64,000 nt of DNA from Diploscapter coronatus (taxonomy: Eukaryota; Nematoda; Chromadorea; Rhabditida; Rhabditidae), in assembly GCA_964036155.1 (NCBI GenBank), contig OZ038423.1, positions 16,197,249 through 16,261,248 of the forward strand, given 5' to 3'. The stretch's first letter is position 1, and every line of letters begins with the position of its first letter. Below, one piece after another: positions 45,001-54,216 of the stretch. A program made the translations under genes and the position numbers. The notes under the pieces were generated by a model. That model was not told the origin of the DNA. It made no database searches and saw only the letters and a program-made list of their open reading frames with translations.

Positions 45001-48000
45001 ATCAACTATCGGAAGCAGTCAGAGTGAGATCAAAACAAAAGAAAAAAACTGATTGGATATTTAGCCGCCACTCAAAACCCAACAACGGCTTCGACCTCGC
45101 AAACCCAAGGGTCCTCTTCGACCTTGCCACAGACATCAACTATCGGAAGCAGTCAGAGTGAGATTGAAACAAAAGAAAAAACTGATTAAATGAACATTTA
45201 GCCGCCACTCAAAATCCAACAACGGCTTCGACCTCGCAAACCCAAGGGTCCTCTTCGACCTCACAAACCCAAGGGTCCTCTTCGACCTTGCCACAGACAT
45301 CAACTATCGGAAGCAGTCAGAGTGAGATTGAAACAAAAGAAAAAACTGATTAAATGAACATTTAGCCGCCACTCAAAATCCAACAACGGCTTCGACCTCG
45401 CAAACCCAAGGGTCCTCTTCGACCTTGCCACAGACATCAACTATCGGAAGCAGTCAGAGTGAGATTGAAACAAAAGAAAAAACTGATTAAATGAACATTT
45501 AGCCGCCACTCAAAATCCAACAACGGCTTCGACCTCGCAAACCCAAGGGTCCTCTTCGACCTTGCCACAGACATCAACTATCGGAAGCAGTCAGAGTGAG
45601 ATCAAAACAAAAGAAAAAAACTGATTGGATATTTAGCCGCCACTCAAAACCCAACAACGGCTTCGACCTCGCAAACCCAAGGGTCCTCTTCGACCTTGCC
45701 ACAGACATCAACTATCGGAAGCAGTCAGAGTGAGATTGAAACAAAAGAAAAAACTGATTAAATGAACATTTAGCCGCCACTCAAAATCCAACAACGGCTT
45801 CGACCTCGCAAACCCAAGGGTCCTCTTCGACCTTGCCACAGACATCAACTATCGGAAGCAGTCAGAGTGAGATCAAAACAAAAGAAAAAACTGATTAAAT
45901 GAACATTTAGCCGCCACTCAAAATCCAACAACGGCTTCGACCTCGCAAACCCAAGGGTCCTCTTCGACCTTGCCACAGACATCAACTATCGGAAGCAGTC
46001 AGAGTGAGATTGAAACAAAAGAAAAAACTGATTAAATGAACATTTAGCCGCCACTCAAAATCCAACAACGGCTTCGACCTCGCAAACCCAAGGGTCCTCT
46101 TCGACCTCACAAACCCAAGGGTCCTCTTCGACCTTACCACAGACGTCCGTTACAGGAAGCAGTCAGAGTGAGATCAAAACAAAAGAAAAAAACTGATTGG
46201 ATATTTAGCCGCCACTCAAAATCCAACAACGGCTTCGACCTCGCAAACCCAAGGGTCCTCTTCGACCTTGCCACAGACATCAACTATCGGAAGCAGTCAG
46301 AGTGAGATCAAAACAAAAGAAAAAACTGATTAAATGAACATTTAGCCGCCACTCAAAATCCAACAACGGCTTCGACCTCGCAAACCCAAGGGTCCTCTTC
46401 GACCTTGCCACAGACATCAACTATCGGAAGCAGTCAGAGTGAGATTGAAACAAAAGAAAAAACTGATTAAATGAACATTTAGCCGCCACTCAAAATCCAA
46501 CAACGGCTTCGACCTCGCAAACCCAAGGGTCCTCTTCGACCTCACAAACCCAAGGGTCCTCTTCGACCTTACCACAGACGTCCGTTACAGGAAGCAGTCA
46601 GAGTGAGATCAAAACAAAAGAAAAAAACTGATTGGATATTTAGCCGCCACTCAAAATCCAACAACGGCTTCGACCTCGCAAACCCAAGGGTCCTCTTCGA
46701 CCTTGCCACAGACATCAACTATCGGAAGCAGTCAGAGTGAGATTGAAACAAAAGAAAAAACTGATTAAATGAACATTTAGCCGCCACTCAAAATCCAACA
46801 ACGGCTTCGACCTCGCAAACCCAAGGGTCCTCTTCGACCTCACAAACCCAAGGGTCCTCTTCGACCTTGCCACAGACATCAACTATCGGAAGCAGTCAGA
46901 GTGAGATTGAAACAAAAGAAAAAACTGATTAAATGAACATTTAGCCGCCACTCAAAATCCAACAACGGCTTCGACCTCGCAAACCCAAGGGTCCTCTTCG
47001 ACCTTGCCACAGACATCAACTATCGGAAGCAGTCAGAGTGAGATCAAAACAAAAGAAAAAAACTGATTGGATATTTAGCCGCCACTCAAAACCCAACAAC
47101 GGCTTCGACCTCGCAAACCCAAGGGTCCTCTTCGACCTTGCCACAGACATCAACTATCGGAAGCAGTCAGAGTGAGATTGAAACAAAAGAAAAAACTGAT
47201 TAAATGAACATTTAGCCGCCACTCAAAATCCAACAACGGCTTCGACCTCGCAAACCCAAGGGTCCTCTTCGACCTTGCCACAGACATCAACTATCGGAAG
47301 CAGTCAGAGTGAGATCAAAACAAAAGAAAAAAACTGATTGGATATTTAGCCGCCACTCAAAACCCAACAACGGCTTCGACCTCGCAAACCCAAGGGTCCT
47401 CTTCGACCTTGCCACAGACATCAACTATCGGAAGCAGTCAGAGTGAGATTGAAACAAAAGAAAAAACTGATTAAATGAACATTTAGCCGCCACTCAAAAT
47501 CCAACAACGGCTTCGACCTCGCAAACCCAAGGGTCCTCTTCGACCTTGCCACAGACATCAACTATCGGAAGCAGTCAGAGTGAGATTGAAACAAAAGAAA
47601 AAACTGATTAAATGAACATTTAGCCGCCACTCAAAATCCAACAACGGCTTCGACCTCGCAAACCCAAGGGTCCTCTTCGACCTCACAAACCCAAGGGTCC
47701 TCTTCGACCTTACCACAGACGTCCGTTACAGGAAGCAGTCAGAGTGAGATCAAAACAAAAGAAAAAAACTGATTGGATATTTAGCCGCCACTCAAAACCC
47801 AACAACGGCTTCGACCTCGCAAACCCAAGGGTCCTCTTCGACCTTGCCACAGACATCAACTATCGGAAGCAGTCAGAGTGAGATTGAAACAAAAGAAAAA
47901 ACTGATTAAATGAACATTTAGCCGCCACTCAAAATCCAACAACGGCTTCGACCTCGCAAACCCAAGGGTCCTCTTCGACCTTGCCACAGACATCAACTAT

Positions 48001-50984
48001 CGGAAGCAGTCAGAGTGAGATCAAAACAAAAGAAAAAAACTGATTGGATATTTAGCCGCCACTCAAAACCCAACAACGGCTTCGACCTCGCAAACCCAAG
48101 GGTCCTCTTCGACCTTGCCACAGACATCAACTATCGGAAGCAGTCAGAGTGAGATTGAAACAAAAGAAAAAACTGATTAAATGAACATTTAGCCGCCACT
48201 CAAAATCCAACAACGGCTTCGACCTCGCAAACCCAAGGGTCCTCTTCGACCTCACAAACCCAAGGGTCCTCTTCGACCTTGCCACAGACATCAACTATCG
48301 GAAGCAGTCAGAGTGAGATTGAAACAAAAGAAAAAACTGATTAAATGAACATTTAGCCGCCACTCAAAATCCAACAACGGCTTCGACCTCGCAAACCCAA
48401 GGGTCCTCTTCGACCTTGCCACAGACATCAACTATCGGAAGCAGTCAGAGTGAGATCAAAACAAAAGAAAAAAACTGATTGGATATTTAGCCGCCACTCA
48501 AAACCCAACAACGGCTTCGACCTCGCAAACCCAAGGGTCCTCTTCGACCTTGCCACAGACATCAACTATCGGAAGCAGTCAGAGTGAGATTGAAACAAAA
48601 GAAAAAACTGATTAAATGAACATTTAGCCGCCACTCAAAATCCAACAACGGCTTCGACCTCGCAAACCCAAGGGTCCTCTTCGACCTTGCCACAGACATC
48701 AACTATCGGAAGCAGTCAGAGTGAGATCAAAACAAAAGAAAAAAACTGATTGGATATTTAGCCGCCACTCAAAACCCAACAACGGCTTCGACCTCGCAAA
48801 CCCAAGGGTCCTCTTCGACCTTGCCACAGACATCAACTATCGGAAGCAGTCAGAGTGAGATTGAAACAAAAGAAAAAACTGATTAAATGAACATTTAGCC
48901 GCCACTCAAAATCCAACAACGGCTTCGACCTCGCAAACCCAAGGGTCCTCTTCGACCTCACAAACCCAAGGGTCCTCTTCGACCTTGCCACAGACATCAA
49001 CTATCGGAAGCAGTCAGAGTGAGATTGAAACAAAAGAAAAAACTGATTAAATGAACATTTAGCCGCCACTCAAAATCCAACAACGGCTTCGACCTCGCAA
49101 ACCCAAGGGTCCTCTTCGACCTTGCCACAGACATCAACTATCGGAAGCAGTCAGAGTGAGATCAAAACAAAAGAAAAAAACTGATTGGATATTTAGCCGC
49201 CACTCAAAACCCAACAACGGCTTCGACCTCGCAAACCCAAGGGTCCTCTTCGACCTTGCCACAGACATCAACTATCGGAAGCAGTCAGAGTGAGATTGAA
49301 ACAAAAGAAAAAACTGATTAAATGAACATTTAGCCGCCACTCAAAATCCAACAACGGCTTCGACCTCGCAAACCCAAGGGTCCTCTTCGACCTCACAAAC
49401 CCAAGGGTCCTCTTCGACCTTGCCACAGACATCAACTATCGGAAGCAGTCAGAGTGAGATTGAAACAAAAGAAAAAACTGATTAAATGAACATTTAGCCG
49501 CCACTCAAAATCCAACAACGGCTTCGACCTCGCAAACCCAAGGGTCCTCTTCGACCTTGCCACAGACATCAACTATCGGAAGCAGTCAGAGTGAGATCAA
49601 AACAAAAGAAAAAAACTGATTGGATATTTAGCCGCCACTCAAAACCCAACAACGGCTTCGACCTCGCAAACCCAAGGGTCCTCTTCGACCTTGCCACAGA
49701 CATCAACTATCGGAAGCAGTCAGAGTGAGATTGAAACAAAAGAAAAAACTGATTAAATGAACATTTAGCCGCCACTCAAAATCCAACAACGGCTTCGACC
49801 TCGCAAACCCAAGGGTCCTCTTCGACCTCACAAACCCAAGGGTCCTCTTCGACCTTGCCACAGACATCAACTATCGGAAGCAGTCAGAGTGAGATTGAAA
49901 CAAAAGAAAAAACTGATTAAATGAACATTTAGCCGCCACTCAAAATCCAACAACGGCTTCGACCTCGCAAACCCAAGGGTCCTCTTCGACCTTGCCACAG
50001 ACATCAACTATCGGAAGCAGTCAGAGTGAGATCAAAACAAAAGAAAAAACTGATTAAATGAACATTTAGCCGCCACTCAAAATCCAACAACGGCTTCGAC
50101 CTCGCAAACCCAAGGGTCCTCTTCGACCTTGCCACAGACATCAACTATCGGAAGCAGTCAGAGTGAGATTGAAACAAAAGAAAAAACTGATTAAATGAAC
50201 ATTTAGCCGCCACTCAAAATCCAACAACGGCTTCGACCTCGCAAACCCAAGGGTCCTCTTCGACCTCACAAACCCAAGGGTCCTCTTCGACCTTACCACA
50301 GACGTCCGTTACAGGAAGCAGTCAGAGTGAGATCAAAACAAAAGAAAAAAACTGATTGGATATTTAGCCGCCACTCAAAATCCAACAACGGCTTCGACCT
50401 CGCAAACCCAAGGGTCCTCTTCGACCTTGCCACAGACATCAACTATCGGAAGCAGTCAGAGTGAGATCAAAACAAAAGAAAAAAACTGATTGGATATTTA
50501 GCCGCCACTCAAAATCCAACAACGGCTTCGACCTCACAAACCCAAGGTTCTTCTTCGACTGTGTTGCCGCAGACGTCAACTGTGGGATCTAGCTCAACAG
50601 CGAACACTGGTATGACAAAATGTTAATTTGGAATTGGAGAAGTGAATTTAGGTTCCTCGACAATGGGGATGACTCCGGTTTCCGCTACAGGTATATGCTT
50701 TGATTTTTGAATTCTTGAAACTGGAAATTTAAGGCTCGTCAGCAGTTGCAGCTCAACAACCTCCGGTACTACTGCGAGCATCACGTCACCGAGTAAGTAT
50801 CAGAGCAAATTGACTGATAGAATGTTCAATAGTTCACAAATGCATATTTTCTCGCGTGAGCATGATAATCTCAATATCCTACTGGTTGAATTGAACTAGT
50901 TTCTTTTAAATTCCAGGTTCAAGTGCATTCATAAACTCGGTTAGCTCGCCATCTGGAACTTCAATGTCCAGCACACAAACATAA
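3..50984 (+). CDS. Giant mucin-like Ser/Thr/Gln-rich protein gene, internal and 3' part (several hundred tandem exons)
   Basis: Seen: the whole array reads as exons joined by short introns. Exons are 93, 120 or 147 nt, each starting CCGCCACTCAAAA and ending CAGTCAGA. Introns are 41-45 nt, GTGAGAT to TTTAG, with a CTGAT branch-like motif about 12 nt before the acceptor. Every exon is phase 1-1. The 31-residue module begins TATQNPTTAS and ends TSTIGSSQ; it has 9 Thr, 8 Ser, 5 Gln, 2 Pro, no charge and no Cys. Each intron has an in-frame stop (TGA or TAA), so splicing is obligatory. The last exon ends at TAA 50,982-50,984. Known: such composition is typical of O-glycosylated mucin domains. Inferred: about 330-350 exons and roughly 12,000 residues in the window, estimated from unit length. 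The start, and any signal peptide, lie left of the window. Not excluded: a non-expressed array derived from a gene, or an adhesive/silk-like rather than mucin protein. Confidence 0.72.
96..229 (+). repeat. Representative 134-bp unit: 41-nt intron (96-136) plus 93-nt exon (137-229)
   Basis: The intron begins GTGAGATC, has an A-rich middle, then CTGATTGG and ends ATATTTAG. The exon runs to CAGTCAGA before the next GTGAG donor. Splicing A|CC recreates an ACC Thr codon at every junction. Other intron classes are 42 nt (one extra A), 44 nt (tail TAAATGAACATTTAG, with GAGATTGA or GAGATCAA heads) and 45 nt (tail as in the 44-nt class, with an extra A; e.g. around 3,661 and 26,105). Confidence 0.85.
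12790..20990 (+). repeat. Array sub-zone with a single tail type (TTGCCA / ATCAACTATC)
   Basis: In this stretch of about 8 kb I see only the TTG-CCA-CAG-ACA-TCA-ACT-ATC exon tail. The ACGTCCGTTACA tail and the TTA Leu codon, both common before about 12,760 and after about 21,010, are not seen. Exons here have one or two 27-nt subrepeats, never three. The alternation of 41-nt and 44-nt introns is regular, indicating a recent local expansion from a few units. Confidence 0.6.
24761..25690 (+). repeat. Recombinant array units
   Basis: The unit at 24,763-24,787 joins the TTGCCA form to the ACGTCCGTTACA tail. The unit at 25,653-25,677 joins TTGCCA-CAGACA to TCCGTTACA. Both are hybrids of the two common tail types with switch points a few bases apart, which looks like gene conversion inside one exon. 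The hybrids still encode an uninterrupted module. Confidence 0.6.
33158..34676 (+). repeat. Higher-order repeat, 970-bp period
   Basis: Triple-subrepeat exons at 33,158/33,481 recur with the same types and spacing at 34,128/34,451, an exact 970-bp shift, and the units between also match. A 1,195-bp shift links the blocks at 40,792 and 41,987, and a 1,271-bp shift links 21,601 and 22,872. These are multi-unit tandem duplications superposed on the basic unit. Confidence 0.7.
50502..50984 (+). other. Unique 3' exons of the mucin-like gene
   Basis: Predicted exons are 50,502-50,609 (108 nt; last, diverged repeat-like unit, ending AACACT-G), 50,652-50,690 (39 nt), 50,734-50,792 (59 nt) and 50,917-50,984 (terminal, ending SSTQT-stop). 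Donors are GTATGA, GTATAT and GTAAGT; acceptors are TTTAG, TTAAG and TTCCAG. The composition stays S/T-rich. The 59-nt exon is not a multiple of three. Its best S/T frame (STTSGTTASITSP) fits the last exon but not the exon before it. Skipping it joins 50,690 to 50,917 in frame. Confidence 0.6.
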
Positions 50985-51088
50985 ATTCGTTACTTACAAT
51001 TTGTTTTCAATGACAAGTATCCTTTGAGCGATTCGGGTAGATTAGATATTTAGCCATCTTTATGCCGAAAAGAATCTTACGTGTAAAT

Positions 51089-51176
51089 CAGAGCTGAGAC
51101 GAAATTGAAATTTTTGAATTCGAAATCGAAACTGATCGTCAAAATTTTTCGAAATCGAAATTTCGTCTCAGCTCTG
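51089..51176. repeat. Hairpin-forming inverted repeat in the putative 3' UTR
   Basis: The 18-nt arm at 51,089-51,106 (CAGAGCTGAGACGAAATT) is perfectly complementary to 51,159-51,176. The inner sequence is a looser continuation of GAAATTTTT / CGAAATCG motifs. An 88-nt stem-loop of this kind could be a short MITE-like insertion or a structural RNA element in the transcript; nothing here decides between these. Confidence 0.65.
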
Positions 51177-51257
51177 GTGTGAATCTCGTTTTCCTTTGCT
51201 TTAACTTGTTCATATCTGATATCTTAATTTCTCATAATTGTTCGATAGTTTATGCTC

Positions 51258-51280
51258 AATAAATATGCAATTTCAATAAA
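51258..51280 (+). terminator. Polyadenylation signals of the mucin-like gene
   Basis: Two AATAAA hexamers, 51,258-51,263 and 51,275-51,280, lie about 275-300 nt after the stop codon and just before the inverted-repeat element. They are the first canonical signals I see after the TAA. Confidence 0.5.
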
Positions 51281-51330
51281 AACTGCCCGGAAAACGGCCA
51301 GGGCTGGGATTCAAGTAAAATTACACCCCC

Positions 51331-51395
51331 CTGTAAAAATTTTACAACATAGATCTATGCTGTAAAATTTTTACAGGGGGGGGGGGGGGGGGGGG
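51331..51395. repeat. Internal palindrome and 20-G run inside the TIR element
   Basis: CCTGTAAAAATTTTACA is mirrored around an AGATCT centre by TGTAAAATTTTTACAGG, giving a near-perfect hairpin. It is followed directly by about 20 consecutive G (about 51,376-51,395). The G run is much longer than the six C of the facing arm. Confidence 0.8.
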
Positions 51396-51987
51396 TGTAA
51401 AATAGAATTCTCTAAGAGTGTTTCTTTGATATTTTTCTTACCTTTATACGAGTGAATATTATTTATTTTAGGTTTATATCGATATGGGCGTACTTTTGAA
51501 GTAATTTTCAACATGATTAGGGAATTTAATATCAAAATTGGACATATTTTATTTTAGAATAGCAAGCCCCAAATAGCATTAGAACATGCAGAATAAATTA
51601 GAATATAGGCGAGATATCTTCAGTCTTGCTCAATAAGCGTCTACGAACATTTTGACGCCAAACTTGAATTTTTCCGATAAAGAAAAATGATTCTCGAAGA
51701 TTTGAAATTCAATTTTTTCAGAAAAGAGCTTAAAACGTAAGAAATGGATCTTATAATTCAGTCTTATCTTCATATAAGTTATTAGCATAATTTAATACTC
51801 AATTTGTAAAATTCCGGACTCATTCATGCTCTCTACTATTTAGTTCATTTTTTACACTTGTTTCTTATGATATTATGCTATACTCGTGTTCGAGGAGCGT
51901 TCTTCTTTCATATAAAGCCTATTTTTGTCAAAATACTTGTTAAAAACCAATTATATTTGACATTTTAAATAAAAAATATCAATTTTA

Positions 51988-52100
51988 CATGGGGGTGTAA
52001 ATTTTACAGGGGGGTTGTAAAATTTTTACAGGGGGGTGTAATTTGAGTTGTAAAATTTTTACAGGGGGGTGTAAAATTTACAATTACAGGGGGGGTGTAA
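51988..52100 (+). repeat. G-rich short tandem subrepeats near the right end of the TIR element
   Basis: Four to five copies of a degenerate motif resembling TTTTTACAGGGGGGTGTAA are spaced 20-45 bp apart, with G-runs of 5-7. They share sequence with the terminal inverted repeat, as if the TIR had been internally multiplied. Confidence 0.65.
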
Positions 52101-52121
52101 ATTTTACTTGAATCCCAGCCC

Positions 52122-53542
52122 AGAATGATGACTGTTATAAAATAAGCGATTTTTGGAGGCGTTAACGCTATAAACTTGAATCATTGGAGTTTTATCTCGT
52201 GGGTCATTAATAATATGTGCCTGGTATTAGAAAAGCTATAAATTATTATTACTTTGATATAAAATACTGCAGCTTTAGAAAAATTGTGAATATCATGACG
52301 TAAAATTGCGCTATTTTGAGTTTTGCGTAATTTAGGATCCATGTCAAGAGAAGCACAAAAATTATTTTACTGGTCAAAATATAGGTATTTGTAGGAAAAC
52401 ATAATGAAATATTAATTCAAGAAAAAGGCCCAAAAATGATGCCTGTTACAAAATAGCGAGATTTTCAAGGCTTTGCGATAAAAATGTTCAAATGCCAAGT
52501 ATTAGTATTCCATAAGGTTACATAAAAGTATAAGCGTTTCGACAAGCACCAAAACATAAAACCTGTGACGAAAAGCAAAAAAGCCGCTTTGATCGAATTC
52601 TTATCATCTCAATGTTTCAGGCTTATTGTAACATGTTAACGCTTAAGAGTGAATGTCAATAAGAACCAAAGTCTGTATAAACAGGGGTCCGTAAATCGGG
52701 CTAATTTTCACAGGGTTTGTTCAGTTTTTCACGCTGATCATCATGGTGTGGTCTGTTTTTCGAAAATCATCGTGGCCTCAGGAAACCCGTATCACATGAA
52801 ACACTTCATCGTCCAGACTCTGAATCTGCTTAGATTTTTGAAAACGGTCCATTCCACGCAGTTGCAGTCATTTGACGCGGTCTGTATTTGTCAGTGTATT
52901 TGTCTTATTTTCTCTTCTTATTCAATCTCTCCTTTTCACTACCTGACTGTTGATGAGATATTTTCTTTATCATGTTCATGGTATCAATTCATTTAATTTC
53001 AGTTCAACATCTTCATTATTTATTAAAGCTATTTTATCGTTCTGCCACTTAATTTCCGCTCTTCTTAATTCTAATATAAATGAAAAAATGTTTAAATAAA
53101 CGTAAATTTTAACTTACAATCTCATTTAACAGAAACAATCTCTATAATTAACACTAGAACTTCAATTACCTCTACTAACATTTGAACTTTAGATTTTTGT
53201 ACATTTTGTATTTTTCTTTTTATTAATGAAAGATTTGATTACCCAAGTTTGAGAGGCAAGTATCAACACCCTACTGCGAATCATTATCTGACAACCCCTA
53301 CATCTATCTCCAACCAGATTTATTGCACATTTCAGCATGCTTCTTCAAGTTTTAGGATTCTTAAATGATAGACCATGTTTAGGAATCGATTTTTAGTTTG
53401 ATAAAAATGAAAAAGCATCAATTTAGCGGTTTCATTCCCCTTTTTTCAATGGTGAACTGCAAACTCACTAATTCCAGACCTTCTCATTCAATCAATACTC
53501 TTCTACTATTTTCATTTTTATTGTTTAGATCTCTTAACAAAG
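52122..53542. other. AT-rich intergenic region with a degenerate direct repeat
   Basis: I see no convincing gene. The motif AATGATGACTGTTATAAAAT near 52,125 recurs in degraded form near 52,435 (AATGATGCCTGTTACAAAAT), pointing to an old duplication. The open frame at 52,649-52,996 has no recognisable domain and an unsupported start. Confidence 0.5.
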
Positions 53543-54160
53543 ATGTTAGCCAAATTACCAGTCGAACTTATATTGTTGATCTGCGAATATCCCGAATTCA
53601 AGGATCTGGGACAATTGGTCTGAACTAACAAGCGGATGATGCAAATAATCAAGAAATATCTGCCGATAGCTCTCGAGAGGAAATTCTTATTCTATCGTAA
53701 GAAGTTACGTTGAAAGCTAAGTAAGAGACTTTGAAACGATTCGTAATAATTTAGTTTATTATCGAAATACTCGTAAATATGAAGGAAGGATATGCTTGTT
53801 CAACTCATTTACCCGTTCAGCAAGAGGTTGCAAGATTCCACAATTATTATCAGTCATATCAAGTAGCAACTACACAGAATAAAGTAAATTCTTATGCTCT
53901 TCATTTTGAATAGCTTCTTAGACTTCAGATTTTTGGAATTAACAGCATAAATAAATCATTATTTGAAATCTTCGACTTGAATACTCGACAAATTTTAAAA
54001 GGTCTTATAAACAAATCCATGAATGATCGATTCAAAGGATTTTGTAGGCCCATACCTTCCTGAATTACGTACTACTGCATCTGTCGCTTATTTCAAAGGA
54101 AAATTGTATTATTTGGGTGGATGTGATCCTGAAACAAGAAGAATAACAGATCGAGTTGAT
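53543..54160 (+). pseudogene. Truncated F-box / kelch-repeat gene remnant
   Basis: ATG at 53,543 opens an F-box-like N-terminus: residues 5-9 are LPVEL, then LICEYPEFKDLGQL, as in substrate adaptors of SCF ubiquitin ligases. An in-frame TGA at 53,621 interrupts it, but the same frame continues with TNKRMMQIIKKYLP, as an F-box should. A donor at 53,697 (GTAAGA) and an acceptor ending 53,754 lead to an exon that hits TAA near 53,879. Exons 53,929-54,001 and 54,048-54,160, joined across a 46-nt phase-1 intron, encode kelch-blade sequence (FGINS, LFEIFDLNTR, then LYYLGGCDPETRR). A good donor (GTAAGA) at 54,161 has no matching downstream exon: the GART-like start lies 56 bp on and no further blades are seen. 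Two stops plus truncation favour a pseudogene. Alternatives are an unrecognised intron across the TGA or assembly error. Confidence 0.65.
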
Positions 54161-54216
54161 GTAAGAAGATCGAATCGATTGAATTCGAGGGGAACCAATT
54201 CAGAAAAGACATCGGA

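Larger units (their letters stand above)
1..50609 (+). repeat. 50.6-kb tandem array of exon-plus-intron units (134-192 bp)
   Basis: The unit period is 134 bp (93 exon + 41 intron), rising by 27 bp per extra internal subrepeat and by 1-4 bp with intron type. Units are nearly identical across 50 kb, differing at a handful of recurrent sites: AAT/AAC before CCA, TCG/TCA before CAA, TTG/TTA before CCA, and two forms of the exon tail (ACATCAACTATC or ACGTCCGTTACA). The left edge (3-95) and right edge (50,502-50,609) units are clearly diverged while the interior is homogenised, as expected from unequal exchange or gene conversion. Confidence 0.97.
51302..52121. mobile_element. Approximately 820-bp element with terminal inverted repeats (MITE-like)
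   Basis: The left end starts GGGCTGGGATTCAAG (51,302-51,316), and its exact complement CTTGAATCCCAGCCC ends the element at 52,107-52,121. The inverted match runs about 36 bp through a C-run/G-run with only two single-base length differences. No transposase ORF lies inside, so it would be non-autonomous. I see no clear target-site duplication (CCA on the left, AGA on the right), so the superfamily is undetermined. It lies between the mucin-like gene and the F-box remnant. Confidence 0.7.

Noticed and set aside
1..50501. CRISPR array
   Set aside because: There is no unique spacer between repeats; every segment of the unit repeats, the unit is over 130 bp, and the context is eukaryotic.
1..50501. 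Plain non-coding centromeric or subtelomeric satellite
   Set aside because: The period resembles satellite monomers, but frame-preserving exon indels, synonymous variation, splice signals and in-phase 3' exons are not expected of a satellite. It remains the main alternative if no transcript exists.
52649..52996. 115-residue plus-strand ORF
   Set aside because: It has a non-ATG start, no domain, no splice context and lies in AT-rich intergenic DNA.
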